Both the position numbers and the translations under genes were made by a program. Shown piece by piece: positions 10,301 through 19,622 of a stretch of 64,000 nucleotides of DNA; the stretch's first letter is position 1, and each line of letters opens with the position of its first letter. This DNA comes from Laguncularia racemosa. Its lineage: Eukaryota > Streptophyta > Magnoliopsida > Myrtales > Combretaceae. Below the pieces are notes generated by a model. The model ran no database searches. It saw nothing but the letters and a program-made list of their open reading frames with translations, and was not told the origin of the DNA. Where the stretch lies: contig JBBMOL010000232.1 of the NCBI GenBank assembly GCA_037954665.1, forward strand, positions 1 through 64,000. The letters are read 5' to 3'.

Positions 10301-11167
10301 TGGCCTTTCTCCATGTGGGGAATCGACATAATTGGCCCTATCACTCCAACAACATCCAACAGCCATAGATTTATACTGGTAGCGATTGATTACTTCGCCA
10401 AATGGGTAGAAGCTTCATCATATGCCAACGTCACAAAAGGGGTAATAGTCCGCTTCTTAAAAAGGGACATAATAGCCAGATATGGAGTTCTTGAGTCTAT
10501 CATCACCAACAACGGTACCAATCTCAACAACAAATCAATGACAGGTTTATGTCAACAATTCCATATAAACCACAGAAATTCAACTCCCTACCGACCTCAG
10601 ATGAACAGGGCAGTAGAAGCAGCTAACAAAAATATCAAAAAGATCATCGAGAAAATGACAACAACTTACAAAGATTGGCATGAAATGTTACCGTTTGCTC
10701 TCATAGCTTATAGGACTTCAATAAGAACATCTACGGGAGCTACCCCTTATTCATTGGTATATGGTACTGAAGCAGTGCTACCAATTGAAGTTGAGATACC
10801 ATCATTCAGAATTTTGTCAGAAACTCAGTTAACCGAATCAGACTGGGTAAAGAAGAGGCTTGATCAACTGAATCTGATTGATGAAAGAAGACTTACCGCA
10901 TTATGTCATGGCCAGTGTTACCAACAAAGAATGGCCCGAGCATTTAACAAGAAGATGAGGCCTCGGTACTTTAAAGAGGGGGATCTGGTGTTAAGGAAGG
11001 TTCTCCCGAACGCCCAAGACTCCAGAGGAAAATTCACCCCAAATTATGAAGGCCCTTATGTGGTGAAAAAGGTTCTGTCAGGAGGTGCTCTGATATTAAC
11101 TCAAATGGATGGTCTAGAATTGAGAGACCCCATTAACACAGATGCTGTAAAAATGTACTATCCTTAG
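7304..11167 (+). CDS. pol polyprotein: RT, RNase H, archaeal-type RNase H, integrase
   Basis: Open for 1,287 codons; the true polyprotein starts upstream in gag, so the first codon (TTG) is only the edge after the TAA at 7262. Domains in residues from 7304: spacer 1-255; RT ~260-440 with VCVDFRDLN, FMDGFSGYNQI, MPFGLKNAGA and YVDD (411-414); connection and first RNase H ~485-640, where the usual first catalytic Asp is absent (LFLYLTILPESMGCVL), as in Tat elements; archaeal-type RNase H ~708-850 with FFDGAA, AEYEA, YGDSSL and ADALA, all four acidic positions present; integrase zinc finger HEGVCGPH...CHLC ~940-985; integrase core with WGIDIIGP (first Asp), ITNNGT (second Asp replaced by Asn, residue 1069) and VEAANK (Glu). 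A C-terminal GPYVVKKVL segment ends it. RT looks intact; integrase does not. Confidence 0.95.
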   Translation: MGEQDYAVYKETAIPYIGEEGSEDLGLQIFNEVNMVTSKEGHQFKERQHGTFGLGYIPMAAEEAQTKGVKGRMKGKLIDTQMCIPPLQQSFRKANIIQKLRINEEDDSKGKSTPHTSNQHPALSNWFCYPISSVRSPTIEHQGYFAQVESKNVGIVSNAAGSVVEGNILDHEIIQENWLKHEQSRISIDEPVETVNLGSMENPKNLKIGTSLSAEQKCEITELLMEYADVFALSYGDMPGLDQSIVVHRLPTREDVKPKKQKLRRFRPDILLKIKEEVKKLLEVWFIEVSDYPEWVANIVPVMKKNGKVRVCVDFRDLNQATPKDNFPLPHIEVLVDNTAGNHLFSFMDGFSGYNQIKMAEEDKTKTTFITTWGTFCYKVMPFGLKNAGAMYQRAMVAILHDMMHREVEVYVDDMIAKSKEGESHIGILRKLFKRLRKFQLKLNPEKCTFGVTTGKLLGFVISQEGIKIDPDKVKSILELPSPRSAKEVRSLLGRLNYIARFISQLTNKCRPLFRLLKKNATIEWDDECEEAFRAIKDYLIKPPVLIVPKQGKPLFLYLTILPESMGCVLGQKDEEGRERSIYYLSKKFTDGEQRYSKVERMCCALIWVMYRLRQYTLYYDIELLTRYDPLKYLAEKPALIRRISKWQMLLSEFDITYINQNSMKGQALADQLAEHPVETHSQELQAQFSDENILTVEDRPVEDFGIKQNPKWKLFFDGAANVFGCGVGAVLISLDGTQFPTATRLTFPYTNNIAEYEACILGLKMACQMGIRELEVYGDSSLIILQTRGEYKTKDPKLVPYHQHLTELIEEFKAITFTYIPRTQNQFADALATLASMIQITKGAEVQPMKIDIENRPAYCLTMEKIQDNKPWYHDIKTFLQEGKYPEMAGKNDQRTLRRLASHFLLSGSILYKRLSDTTLLRCVDKDEACELMKEVHEGVCGPHMNGYMLARKIMRLGYYWLTMESNCIKYVKHCHLCQVYTNRINAPPNELHLLSAPWPFSMWGIDIIGPITPTTSNSHRFILVAIDYFAKWVEASSYANVTKGVIVRFLKRDIIARYGVLESIITNNGTNLNNKSMTGLCQQFHINHRNSTPYRPQMNRAVEAANKNIKKIIEKMTTTYKDWHEMLPFALIAYRTSIRTSTGATPYSLVYGTEAVLPIEVEIPSFRILSETQLTESDWVKKRLDQLNLIDERRLTALCHGQCYQQRMARAFNKKMRPRYFKEGDLVLRKVLPNAQDSRGKFTPNYEGPYVVKKVLSGGALILTQMDGLELRDPINTDAVKMYYP

Positions 11168-11655
11168 GCAAGGAAATTGAAATTTTGCCAATGTTTATGA
11201 AAGCCAATGTTCGATATAAGTTTCGTTGAGTCGAGTTTTTACTTTTTACAAGAAAAGTTAATATTCCTGAATGATCAACAATCAATTCTCATCACAATAA
11301 GTATTCCTAAACACATTACCCACCATATCAGCAATGAAAGATAAATGCTGAAATGATAATGAATCTTAATATAGTTTGTGATATAATTCTATCTATTTTT
11401 GAACATTAGAACTGAGCGCATCATTAGGATAACATTACCGTCAAAAGAGCCTTGCGCATAAAGAAAGGGAGCACATCAAAATTTTCAACCCCGTGTCAAG
11501 ATCAGAAGAAATAAAGCAGAAGCAAACCAGCACGAAAGTTCAGTTGTTTGTTTGCTATCAACGATAAACTGGTAAGCATATTAAAATAAATAACTATCAT
11601 CATATCATCACATCATTTAGTTCAGGCTATAGAAAGCATATTCAAAAGCACAAAA
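11168..11655 (+). other. 3' untranslated spacer of the young Ogre element
   Basis: AT-rich non-coding DNA between the pol stop and the tandem array. No ORF or motif was recognised. Confidence 0.6.
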
Positions 11656-12880
11656 TGAGTCAGCCCATAGTGGGGCATTTGTCTAAACATTCCCCTTAAT
11701 AGGTTAGTCAGCCCATAGGGGGCACTTTCCTAAAACCTTGTTCTCATGGTTAGCCCATAGGGGGCACTTTTGAGACAATTCAATTCCAAGTTAGTCAGCC
11801 CATAGGGGGCACTTTCCTAAAACTTTGTTCTCATGGTCAGCCCATAGGGGGTACTTTTTGAGACAATTCAATTCCAGGTTAGTCAGCCCATGGGGGGCAC
11901 TTTCCTAAAACCTTGTTCTCATGGTTAGCCCATATGGGGCACTTTTTGAGACAAATTCAACTCCAGGTTAGTCAGCCCATAGGAGGCACTTTCCTAAAAC
12001 CTTGTTCTCATGGTCAGCCCATAGGGGGCACTTTTCGAGACAATTCAATTATAGGTTAGTCAGCCCATAGGGGGCACTTTCCTAAAACCTTGTTCTCATG
12101 GTCAGCCCATAGGGGGGCACTTTTTGAGACAATTCAATTCCAGGTTAGTCAGCCCATAGGGGGCACTTTCCTAAAACCTTGTTCTCATGGTCAGCCCATA
12201 GGGGGCACTTTTTGAGACAATTCAATTCCAGGTTAGACAGCCCATAGGGGGGCACTTTCCTAAAACCTTGTTCTCATGGTTAGCCCATAAGGGGCACTTT
12301 TTGAGATAAATTCAACACCAGGTTAGTCAGCCCATAGGGGGCACTTTCCTAAAACTTTGTTGTCATGGTTAGCCCATAGGGGGCACTTTTTGAAACAAAT
12401 TCAATTCCAGGTTAGTCAGCCCATAGGGGGCACTTTCCTAAAAACTTTGTTCTCATGGTTAGCCCATAGGGGGCACTTTTTGAGACACTCTACCATAGGT
12501 TAGTCAGCCCAAGACGGGCACTTTCCTAAAAAACTATCTAAAGGTTAGTCAGCCCCTGAGGGGCACTTTCCTAGATTCTCCCGATTAGTCAGCTCTTGGG
12601 GCACTTTTCGGAAATATTCTTCCAAACAGTTGCTAGTCTAGCAAGACGCTTCTGTTGACAGGTAGCCAGCTCATAAGGGCGCTTCTTGAGTAAATTTTCT
12701 TTTCAAGGTTGCAAGTCTGATAAGACGCTTCCTATCATTATTTCTCATACATTCCTACACAATGCTTGAGATGTGTCCTGTCACCAGTTAGTCGCCATAA
12801 AGCACTTTTTGGGAAAGAACATTACTCTAAATTGTTAGGACCATCTTAAACTGTGGGATTATTAGCTCTTAGAGCATTTT
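11656..12880 (+). repeat. ~88-bp tandem array in the Ogre 3' UTR, decaying into half units
   Basis: Repeat starts (GTCAGCCCATAGGGGGC) fall at 11707, 11794, 11882, 11971, 12059, 12148, 12236 (GACAG variant), 12326, 12415 and 12503, i.e. every 87-90 bp. Each unit has two related halves, each with CAGCCCATAGGGGGCACTTT: one continues with CCTAAAACCTTGTTCTCATGG, the other with TTGAGACAATTCAATTCC. After 12503 single, increasingly degenerate half units (12548, ~12585, ~12665, ~12785, ~12860) run on to about 12880. Ogre 3' UTRs are known to carry such hypervariable tandem repeats, which can seed satellites. Confidence 0.92.
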
Positions 12881-12929
12881 CCTACCAAAAACCTATGCAA
12901 GAGGCCAAAAATGGCGTTCTTTTTTTTGT

Positions 12930-12964
12930 CTTTGTAGTCAAGTTTTTCAAACTTTACTACAAAG
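12930..12964 (+). repeat. Hairpin touching the polypurine tract
   Basis: CTTTGTAGT (12930-12938) pairs with ACTACAAAG (12956-12964), and after one mismatch AAGTTT (12940-12945) pairs with AAACTT (12949-12954) around a TTC loop. The distal arm overlaps the first bases of the polypurine tract. Confidence 0.75.
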
Positions 12965-12973
12965 AGGGGCAGC
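12961..12973 (+). other. Polypurine tract
   Basis: AAAGAGGGGCAGC lies directly before the TG of the 3' LTR. Its purine run AAAGAGGGG is the expected plus-strand primer site. Confidence 0.75.
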
Positions 12974-15018
12974 TGTAAACACCCCATTTTTGCCCTAGGA
13001 ATGAGTAATAATCAATAATAATCGATTTCCAATTTTTTTCAATTTTTTCAAAATTTTCCCTAATTTAGCATAAATAATTAAAAATATTCAAAAAATAAAA
13101 ATAAATAGGAAAAAACATCAATTTTGAAAAATGATTTCAGAAATGGCAATAATAAATAATAAATAATTTTTACAAATTTTTGAAATTTCAAAAAATGCAA
13201 AAAAAATAAAAAAATCGCATTGCATATATGCAATTTGCGAATAAAAGAAAATCAGGAAAATGGGCTAGCCCAGCTGGTCTAGACCACGGGCTAAGGCGCG
13301 CGCAGGAGGGCTTGGTCGCGGGTTCAAATCGCGGGAGGAGCAGTTTCCGCGTTTTGCAATTTTTTCACTTATCCAGGATACGTGGCAGCATCCGATTGGC
13401 TGGAAGGAGCACATGCGCCGGGCGCGTGATCGTCGTCTACCTTGGGTCCGAGATCGCCGGCGGAAGAGAAAATTTGAATTTCGGCCGTTTCGATTCGATT
13501 TTTTGCACAAATCCAACAGATCTTCAACATAAATAAGATAAACATTATCTAATTGGAATCAAATCGCAACAAATTAAAGGATTTACACAAATCGGAGTTG
13601 GTTTTTTAACCGAAAATCCGATTAGCTTCGATCGGAGGAAATCCGAGCTTATCCAGCTCGGTTTCAAGTGCCTATAAACAGGAATCGAAGGGAGGAAGCC
13701 AAAACACGAATCACAATTGAGAGAAAGTGAGGAAAGAGTGCAAATCGGAGAGCATCGGAGAAGAGCCCAAAACCGCGAGCACCGACTGGAGTTGAACCAC
13801 CACCAGGAGGCGATCTGGGAGTGAACCACCACCACCATTGGATTCAGCACCCTCGAGAAGCTAGGATTCGACACCTCACCCGCTGTAAAAGGCCGCCGGA
13901 ACGCCGTAAACGAGCACCCTCCGCGCGCGCGCATCCGACCGATCCGACCCGACCCAATTCGACCCGCGCACCGACCCGGATCCAGGTGAGTCGGATTTTC
14001 TGGATTTTTTATTTTATTTAATTAATTAATTTTGTTTATTTATTTATTTTGAATTAATTTATTTATTTATTATTTGTTATTTTGTTATTTATTTATTTAT
14101 TGGTTTATGTTTTAATAAATAGGAAAATGTAGAAATTAGATTTTTCTAGAATTTAATAATATAAAAAAAGATTAAAAAATAATAAAATGTAGAAAAATAA
14201 TAAAAAATATTAGGAAAAATAACAATAAAACTTTAGATTTCAAAATAGGATAGATATTAACTTAGGATAAAATTTTCACAAAAATCATAAAAAATCATAA
14301 AAATTATAAAAAAAATCATAGAAAATCATAAAAATTAATAAAAAAGAAAAAAGAAAAAATGAATGAGTTTTAGAACTTAGAAAAATCATTTTTCTCATAA
14401 ATAAATCCAAAATTGATGTTTTTCCCTAAAAATCATTTTTTTTTAAATCAAATAAAACTTAGGCTTAGATTTTTTCAGAAAAAAATCCAAAAAATGGTAA
14501 GAACATAAAGCAAAAGAGATTTCAAAATTAAAATTCACAAACCCACTTAAAGCTTTCAGAAAAACGAACTACGGCTTGTTTGATCCTGAGTAGCAGGTAC
14601 GTAGGCACCCATTCGGGTCAACCCATAAAAATGAATAAAAAATCATTTTCTTGAAATAATTCAAAAACATAATAAAAAGTAACAGAAACACAATAAAAGA
14701 CATTTCTAAAAAGGAATAATTTTAGGAGATTAGGTGGTAACCGTAAAGGTTTTAATAGGTTAGCCTCCGGACTTAGAAACTCTGGTTTTCCCTTTTCTTC
14801 TTTTCAAAAAACGAGAAGAGGAAATAACGACGACTAGTGGTCCAAATTAAGACTAATCTGCTCCTTTAGTCTTAATTCAATATTTCCCAACAACAGTTGG
14901 GTGGCGACTCCAAAAATCAAACGAAATTCCTAACTCAAGTCGAGGATCTACATTAGATGAGCATAGGGTCTAGTCTAGATCGGATTAGGAATGGGAATGC
15001 AAAAAATTAGACTCGAAA
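12974..15018 (+). repeat. 3' LTR of the young Ogre-type element
   Basis: Starts TGTAAACACCCC and ends GACTCGAAA followed by the GTACC duplication, so the final CA of the left LTR is AA here. It differs from 363-2429 by scattered substitutions and small indels; in ~240 bp around the A/B-box module I counted about 20 differences, 19 of them transitions. It carries the module at 13266-13330 and a mutated TATA (TATAAACA, 13673-13680). Confidence 0.93.
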
Positions 15019-15023
15019 GTACC
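15019..15023. repeat. Target-site duplication GTACC, right copy
   Basis: Matches 358-362. It falls within the QFGT codons of the older element's ORF1 (minus strand), giving the exact target. Confidence 0.9.
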
Positions 15024-16034
15024 GAACTGGCGGACTACTGAGTTTGGACGATAACCTATGCACCCATTGACACCAATTACAGGAACAGCCCGGAGGTTTC
15101 TATAGGTTAGGATGACTTTGTTACAGCAACTCTATCTAGCAGTCCAAAGGATGTCATTGGCATTGAAGCTCTTGAGTACCTTTACCCAACTGTGGCTGGT
15201 AAGGTCGTCGGGTAACTTTACCTTCTCTATACATGAGTCCATGAGGTCCACTTGTTGGGCTAAAGATTTCCGAACTATGTTCAACCTGAAACATTTGAGA
15301 TGGCTCACAAACCAGATCAAGATGAGGTTAATGTTTAAGCGAAGGATCCCGTGGCCTTTCTTCTTGACAAAATTTAGGTTCCGAATCTGTTTAGCCAATA
15401 GAGCTAAGATATAAGATTTCCCTTCCATGAATTAAGCCACCAACTCGGTGACTCTGTAATTAATATAAAAGATTCCGGTACGGAAGAGTATGGTGGCAAA
15501 TGCTGTCAGGATGAAAGCGTACATCCTTCTCTGTTTGTAGCTCTTGGGATCCCCGCATAATATATCTTTCATGTTCCCATCATCATTCTAGGCTATAAAC
15601 CATGCTTCTAACTCGTCCATCCGTATACAGTACTCATTGCAGTTTGCCAAGGCCCGGTTGATTGTTGTCTTGCGAATACCCAAAAGTCTACTAAAAATAC
15701 CAGCTGGCCCAGCCTCGAGATCTAGCACATATATCCCATTGGTAAGTGATAGGGCCTGTAGAAGTTGGGTATATTCTTCTAAGGTTGGTGTAATCTCATG
15801 TAGCCCAATAAAGAAAACTGCGGGCTTAATTTCCCAGCAGTGTAAGATAGCCCTAATCAGAGATAGGTTCACTTCCATCTTCATTAGTGACAAAATGGGT
15901 CCTATCCTTTCTTGGATGAAAGCCTATTCCTTAGGGTCATACAGAGTGAACCAGTAGTCGAGTACCAATTTTGGATCCAGAGGTTTGCAAATCCGGATTT
16001 CCTTGCGGAGGAGGTCGATTGTGGGACTAGCCAT
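15019..16034 (-). pseudogene. Older Ogre-type element: ORF1, N-terminal part
   Basis: Minus-strand ATG at 16034-16032 begins MASPTIDLLRKEIRI..., colinear with the ORF1 start at 2941. Open pieces at 15893-15588 and 15428-15132 match the younger ORF1 (blocks EITPTLEEYTQLL, FSRLLGIRKT, ALLAKQIRNLNF, LIWFVSHLKCF). It differs by several stops, for example after AWFIA and in LVA before FMEGKS. At 15019 the protein breaks off after RQFGT and continues at 362. Here the NIVRKSLAQQVD junction is in frame, which shows that the eight-A break in the younger copy is a defect of that copy. Confidence 0.87.
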
Positions 16035-16545
16035 CTATTACAATGGAAATTTCTAATTACAAAAGTCCTTACAAAGTACAAATGATGCTATTACAGGTAA
16101 ATGTATCTAAACTCCAGAAAAGGAATGAAAGAATTACATCATTAACCAATTGCTAGACCATGACTTCATGTATGCAGATAGGTGAGTTCTAATAGGTCCC
16201 CAAGCTCTATGGCCTCCCACATTCTCGAAGAAATGGAGCTCAAGCCATATCGAAGCATTGGGTGGGGTAGCCTAATCGGCCCCGGACGGTGATTACATCA
16301 CTTCGCCTGAAACCTACACAATGGCCCCCCGTCTTAGAGTCTTAAGACAGCTTGAGTTTGACCGTATCTAATCACACAATTACATACAGGCTGACTCAAC
16401 AGTAGTAAATAAACAAACCCTAAATTTCATTAAATCCCTGAAAGGTTAGCATTAGTAATATAACAATCAAAAGACATTTTGGAAATGGTGATTTCAGAAG
16501 GTTTAAGTAACTAGCCTATTAGAGTCCCCAACGGAGTCGCCATCC
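16035..16545 (-). other. Leader and PBS of the older Ogre-type element
   Basis: PBS at 16527-16543 (minus) reads TGGCGACTCCGTTGGGG, with no mismatch visible to the tRNA-Arg-type sequence, so it is better preserved than in the younger element. The leader contains the conserved block shared with 2640-2830 and a single copy of the segment that is duplicated in the third element. Confidence 0.8.
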
Positions 16546-18604
16546 TATCGAGTCTAATTTTTTATTTTTTATTTTATATTCCTAATCCGATCTATACTAA
16601 ACCCTATACTCATCTAATATAAATCCTCGACTTAAACTAGGAATTTTATTTTATTTTGGAGTCATCACCCAACTGAAGCTGGGAAAAATTATTGAATTAG
16701 AACTAATTGAGAGGATTAATCCTAATTTTGACAACTGGTCGACGAGATTTTCTCTTCTCATTTTTATAAAAGAGGGAAAGAAAACCAGATTTTTTGAATT
16801 CAGGGGCTAACATATTAAAACCTTAAGTTACTACATTATTCTTTTAAAATTTGAACCATATTCTAATATCTTTTCTTTCTTATTTTATTACTGTTTATTC
16901 TATTTTATTTTGTTATTTTTTTATTCTATTTTATTTATTGATTAAAACAAACTTATTCTAATTTGAAAAATAATTTTTTATTCTTTTTAGAGTTACCTCA
17001 TAAGAGTACTTTTGTACCTACTATTCAGGATCAAACAAGTCGTAATTCACTTTTTTATGAAAAGCTTTAGTGGGTTTATTAATTTTAATTATGGAAATAC
17101 CTCGGATTTATGTTTTTTACCATTTTCAATATTTTGGAAAAATCTAAGCCTAAGCTTTATTATTTTATTTTTTGAAAAAATTTTGATTTAAGAAAAAACC
17201 AATTTTGGATTTTTTTTTTTTAATTCTAAGTAATAAAAATAATTCATTATTTTTATATCCCTATTTAATATTACTTTTTATTATTTTCATTTTTTTTTAT
17301 TATTTATTTATTTTATCATTTTTCATTGTTTATTATCTATTTATTTATTTTTTTACTTTTTATTTTTTTATTTTTTTCGCATTATCTCCATTTTTTAAAT
17401 ATTTTTTAACATTCTTTATTATTTTATAATTTTTTTATTTTTCTAATATACATATTTTATTTTATTTTTTATCAAACTAAACATAAAAAAACTAACCAAA
17501 ATTCTAAAATTTTTCCTACTATTATTTTTATTTTTTCCTATTTTCGAATAAATAAATAATCAAATAAATAAAACACAATAAATAAAACAAAATAAATAAA
17601 ATAAAATAAATCCAACTTACCTGGGTTTGGGTGTGGTTTGCGAGTCAAGTCGGTTGGTCGGATCGGGTAGCGATCGGAGGTCCTTCGACAGTGGTGCTTC
17701 GGTGGTTTTTTCGAACATTTGAAGGCGATTTCCTAGCTTTTAGGGGATAGGGAAGCCACTAGTGGCGGTGGATTTCTTTAGAAACTCCTCTAGGTGGTGG
17801 TTTGGTGCTTGGTTGGCGGTCGCAGCTTGGAAGAACTCTGGCGAGGCTTCAAACTCTCCTATTTTCCCTCTTTTCTTTCTTTTAATTCGTGCTTTGGCTT
17901 CCCCACGTCATGCTCTATTTATAGGCATCAGAAATCGAGCTGGATAAACTCGGGTTTCCTTCGATTTGGACGAATAAGATTTGCGGTTGAAACCCATCTA
18001 CAATTTACTCTTGATTCATGTAAATCTTTGATTTTGTTGCGATTTGATTCCAGTTGGATGATGTTTATCTTATTTTGGTTAAAGATCTAGTGGATCTATG
18101 CAAAAAATCTCATCAAAACGGCCATATTTCGTTTTTCCTACGGCCGGCAACTATTTCGGACAGATGTAGGGGATGAACATGCGCTTGTGTCGTCTAATCA
18201 GCTGCTGACAAGTGGCCCAGGAAGAAAAAAAACAAAACAAAACACGGATCTGCTTCCCCCGCAATTTGAACTTGCGATCGAGCCACCACCACCCCCCCCC
18301 CCCCCCCCCCCCCCTTCCCCCCGCGTGCCCGCATTAGGCCATCGTTTGGACTAACTAGGCTAGCCCACTTTCTCCTTTTTTTTATTAAACGCAATTTTCA
18401 TATATGCGTTGCAATTTTTATTATTTTTATATTATTTTGAAATTCTAAAAATTTATAAAAATTATTTAACTCCTTTTCTTATTAGTTCTACTATTATTTT
18501 CTAAAATTGAATATTTTTCCTTTATTTTTGCTAAATTAGAAGAAAAATTAAAAAATAAAAATTGACCATTATTAATTATTAATGGCAAAAATGTGGTGTT
18601 TACA
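16546..18604 (-). repeat. 5' LTR of the older Ogre-type element
   Basis: On the minus strand it starts TGTAAACACCAC at 18604 and ends GACTCGATA at 16546, next to the PBS: 2,059 bp, the same length as the other LTRs. TATAAATA lies at 17923-17916. The middle (17200-17600) is extremely AT-rich. Its right edge abuts a MULE transposase relic, so the element inserted there. Its other LTR is outside the window. Confidence 0.88.
18263..18362 (-). promoter_or_regulatory. tRNA-like A/B-box module with a 23-C run, older LTR
   Basis: On the minus strand TAGCCTAGTTAG (18362-18351) is an A-box with one late mismatch, and AGTTCAAATT (18272-18263) is a B-box-like site flanked by the perfectly pairing arms CGCAA and TTGCG. 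Between them the plus strand has 23 consecutive C (18292-18314), expanded from a short G-run present in the other LTRs. Confidence 0.5.
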
Positions 18605-19622
18605 ACTCATATTTATTATTCAGGTTAGTAGAAAGCTCATCAATTAGTTAACTAACAATCCAATAAGAGGTTACGCCTATGAATGTAAGTATGTTGTGGG
18701 TTAAGTGTTTTGATGATAAAGCATGCTTGCTTGGTTGTAGTAGATGCATGGATTCGCTAAGAGCAATTCTTTGTAGTTCATATGGCTATTACACGTCTCT
18801 TTTTATCTTTCAACTTTAATATCTCAAACTCTTTTAAGATCACATACTCGCTTAAAACTTTCATAAATTTATGTGCATCTAAGAACACATCACCTTTACT
18901 AGAACAATTTTATTTTGAGTATCATGACACGATTTCCTTGGATCTCAAAAACCTTGATTTTGACCTTCTCTACCATGATTTCCCTAATTTTCTCCTACTT
19001 CAAAATGTACATCTCCAATCATCCTTGTTATTGGAAAACTCATCATCACTACTTTCATCACCACTCATTGATGTAATAGATGCATCAATCACACTTCTTA
19101 GAAATATCATTACCACTATTCTAAAAAATATCGGCACCTTAATATCAAAATCCACATTTTCATCTATAATAAATTCATCATTGGAGCTAAATGAAAATAC
19201 CTCATCTTACAACGGGTCATCTCTTACCTCATTGTCTGACAATGAACTTAGGTCCTAAACATAAAGTAGCTAAGCTTAAGTGCTTCCATTGGTTGAATAT
19301 CGTCCAACGACATTGAACTTCCTTCAACAACAAAATCTTAAGAGATTAACTTAAGCTTAGTCAAGAACAAGTCAATATTTTCTATATTTCAATATATATT
19401 AAACATATCAAGCATAACTACATCATAATCAATCTTCAACTTTTCATTCATCATTGGAATTACACACATTATAGTTACTATTGTACACTTCTCCATGAGA
19501 CTTAAGATTACATCAATACAGTCGTTTACCATGTTAAGGAAACAATATTCATTTAAGTCAATATCCTTCACAACATACTGATGATCTTTGTAATGGGCAA
19601 CAAATTTTTGAAATATATTCAT
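18605..19622 (-). pseudogene. Mutator-like (MULE) transposase N-terminal half, relic
   Basis: Minus strand. 19622-19389 is open and resembles the PB1-like N-terminal domain of plant MULE transposases (KFVAHYKDHQYVV ... FLNMVNDCIDV ... YDVVMLDMFNIY). A very acidic stretch follows (~19260-19050), as is usual there. Then comes a MuDR-type domain: DAHKFMKVLSEYVI, FEILKLKDKKRRVIAI, KNCS-stop-RIHAS, ACFIIKTLNPQHT. TGA replaces the expected Cys codon and TAG the Trp of the CxWRIHAS motif. The frame is broken elsewhere too. The relic ends at the older Ogre LTR (18604), so its catalytic DDE half would lie beyond that element, outside the window. Confidence 0.75.

Larger units (their letters stand above)
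363..15018 (+). mobile_element. Ogre-type (Ty3/Gypsy, Tat lineage) LTR retrotransposon, 14.66 kb, nearly full length
   Basis: Two long LTRs (363-2429 and 12974-15018) enclose PBS, ORF1, gag, protease, RT, RNase H, archaeal-type RNase H, integrase, a 3' tandem-repeat region and a polypurine tract, all on the plus strand. The extra ORF1 upstream of gag, the second RNase H between RNase H and integrase, the long LTRs and the tRNA-Arg-type PBS together are the established signature of Ogre within the Tat group. GTACC flanks both sides. The element sits inside ORF1 of an older minus-strand relative. It is not autonomous now: ORF1 has a stop and a frame break, gag-pro has several stops and apparent frame shifts, and an integrase catalytic residue is changed. 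The Ogre intron described in legumes is not evident here: protease and pol share one frame. Confidence 0.93.

Noticed and set aside
11656..12880. CRISPR-like array
   Set aside because: Regular repeats, but the spacers are themselves repeated and the host is a plant; it is a tandem satellite-like array.
15018..15018. An LTR boundary error, because the right LTR ends AA not CA
   Set aside because: GTACC follows immediately and matches the left flank, so the boundary stands and the terminal base is a mutation.
17205..17429. Phe/Ile/Tyr-rich ORF resembling a membrane protein
   Set aside because: Pure T-rich stretch inside the older Ogre LTR; no coding signal. The same applies to 56337-56555 and 507-710.
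18782..19258. 158-codon plus-strand ORF
   Set aside because: Antisense of the acidic and MuDR part of the MULE relic; its Ser/Leu-rich product is a shadow of Asp/Glu/Lys-rich codons.
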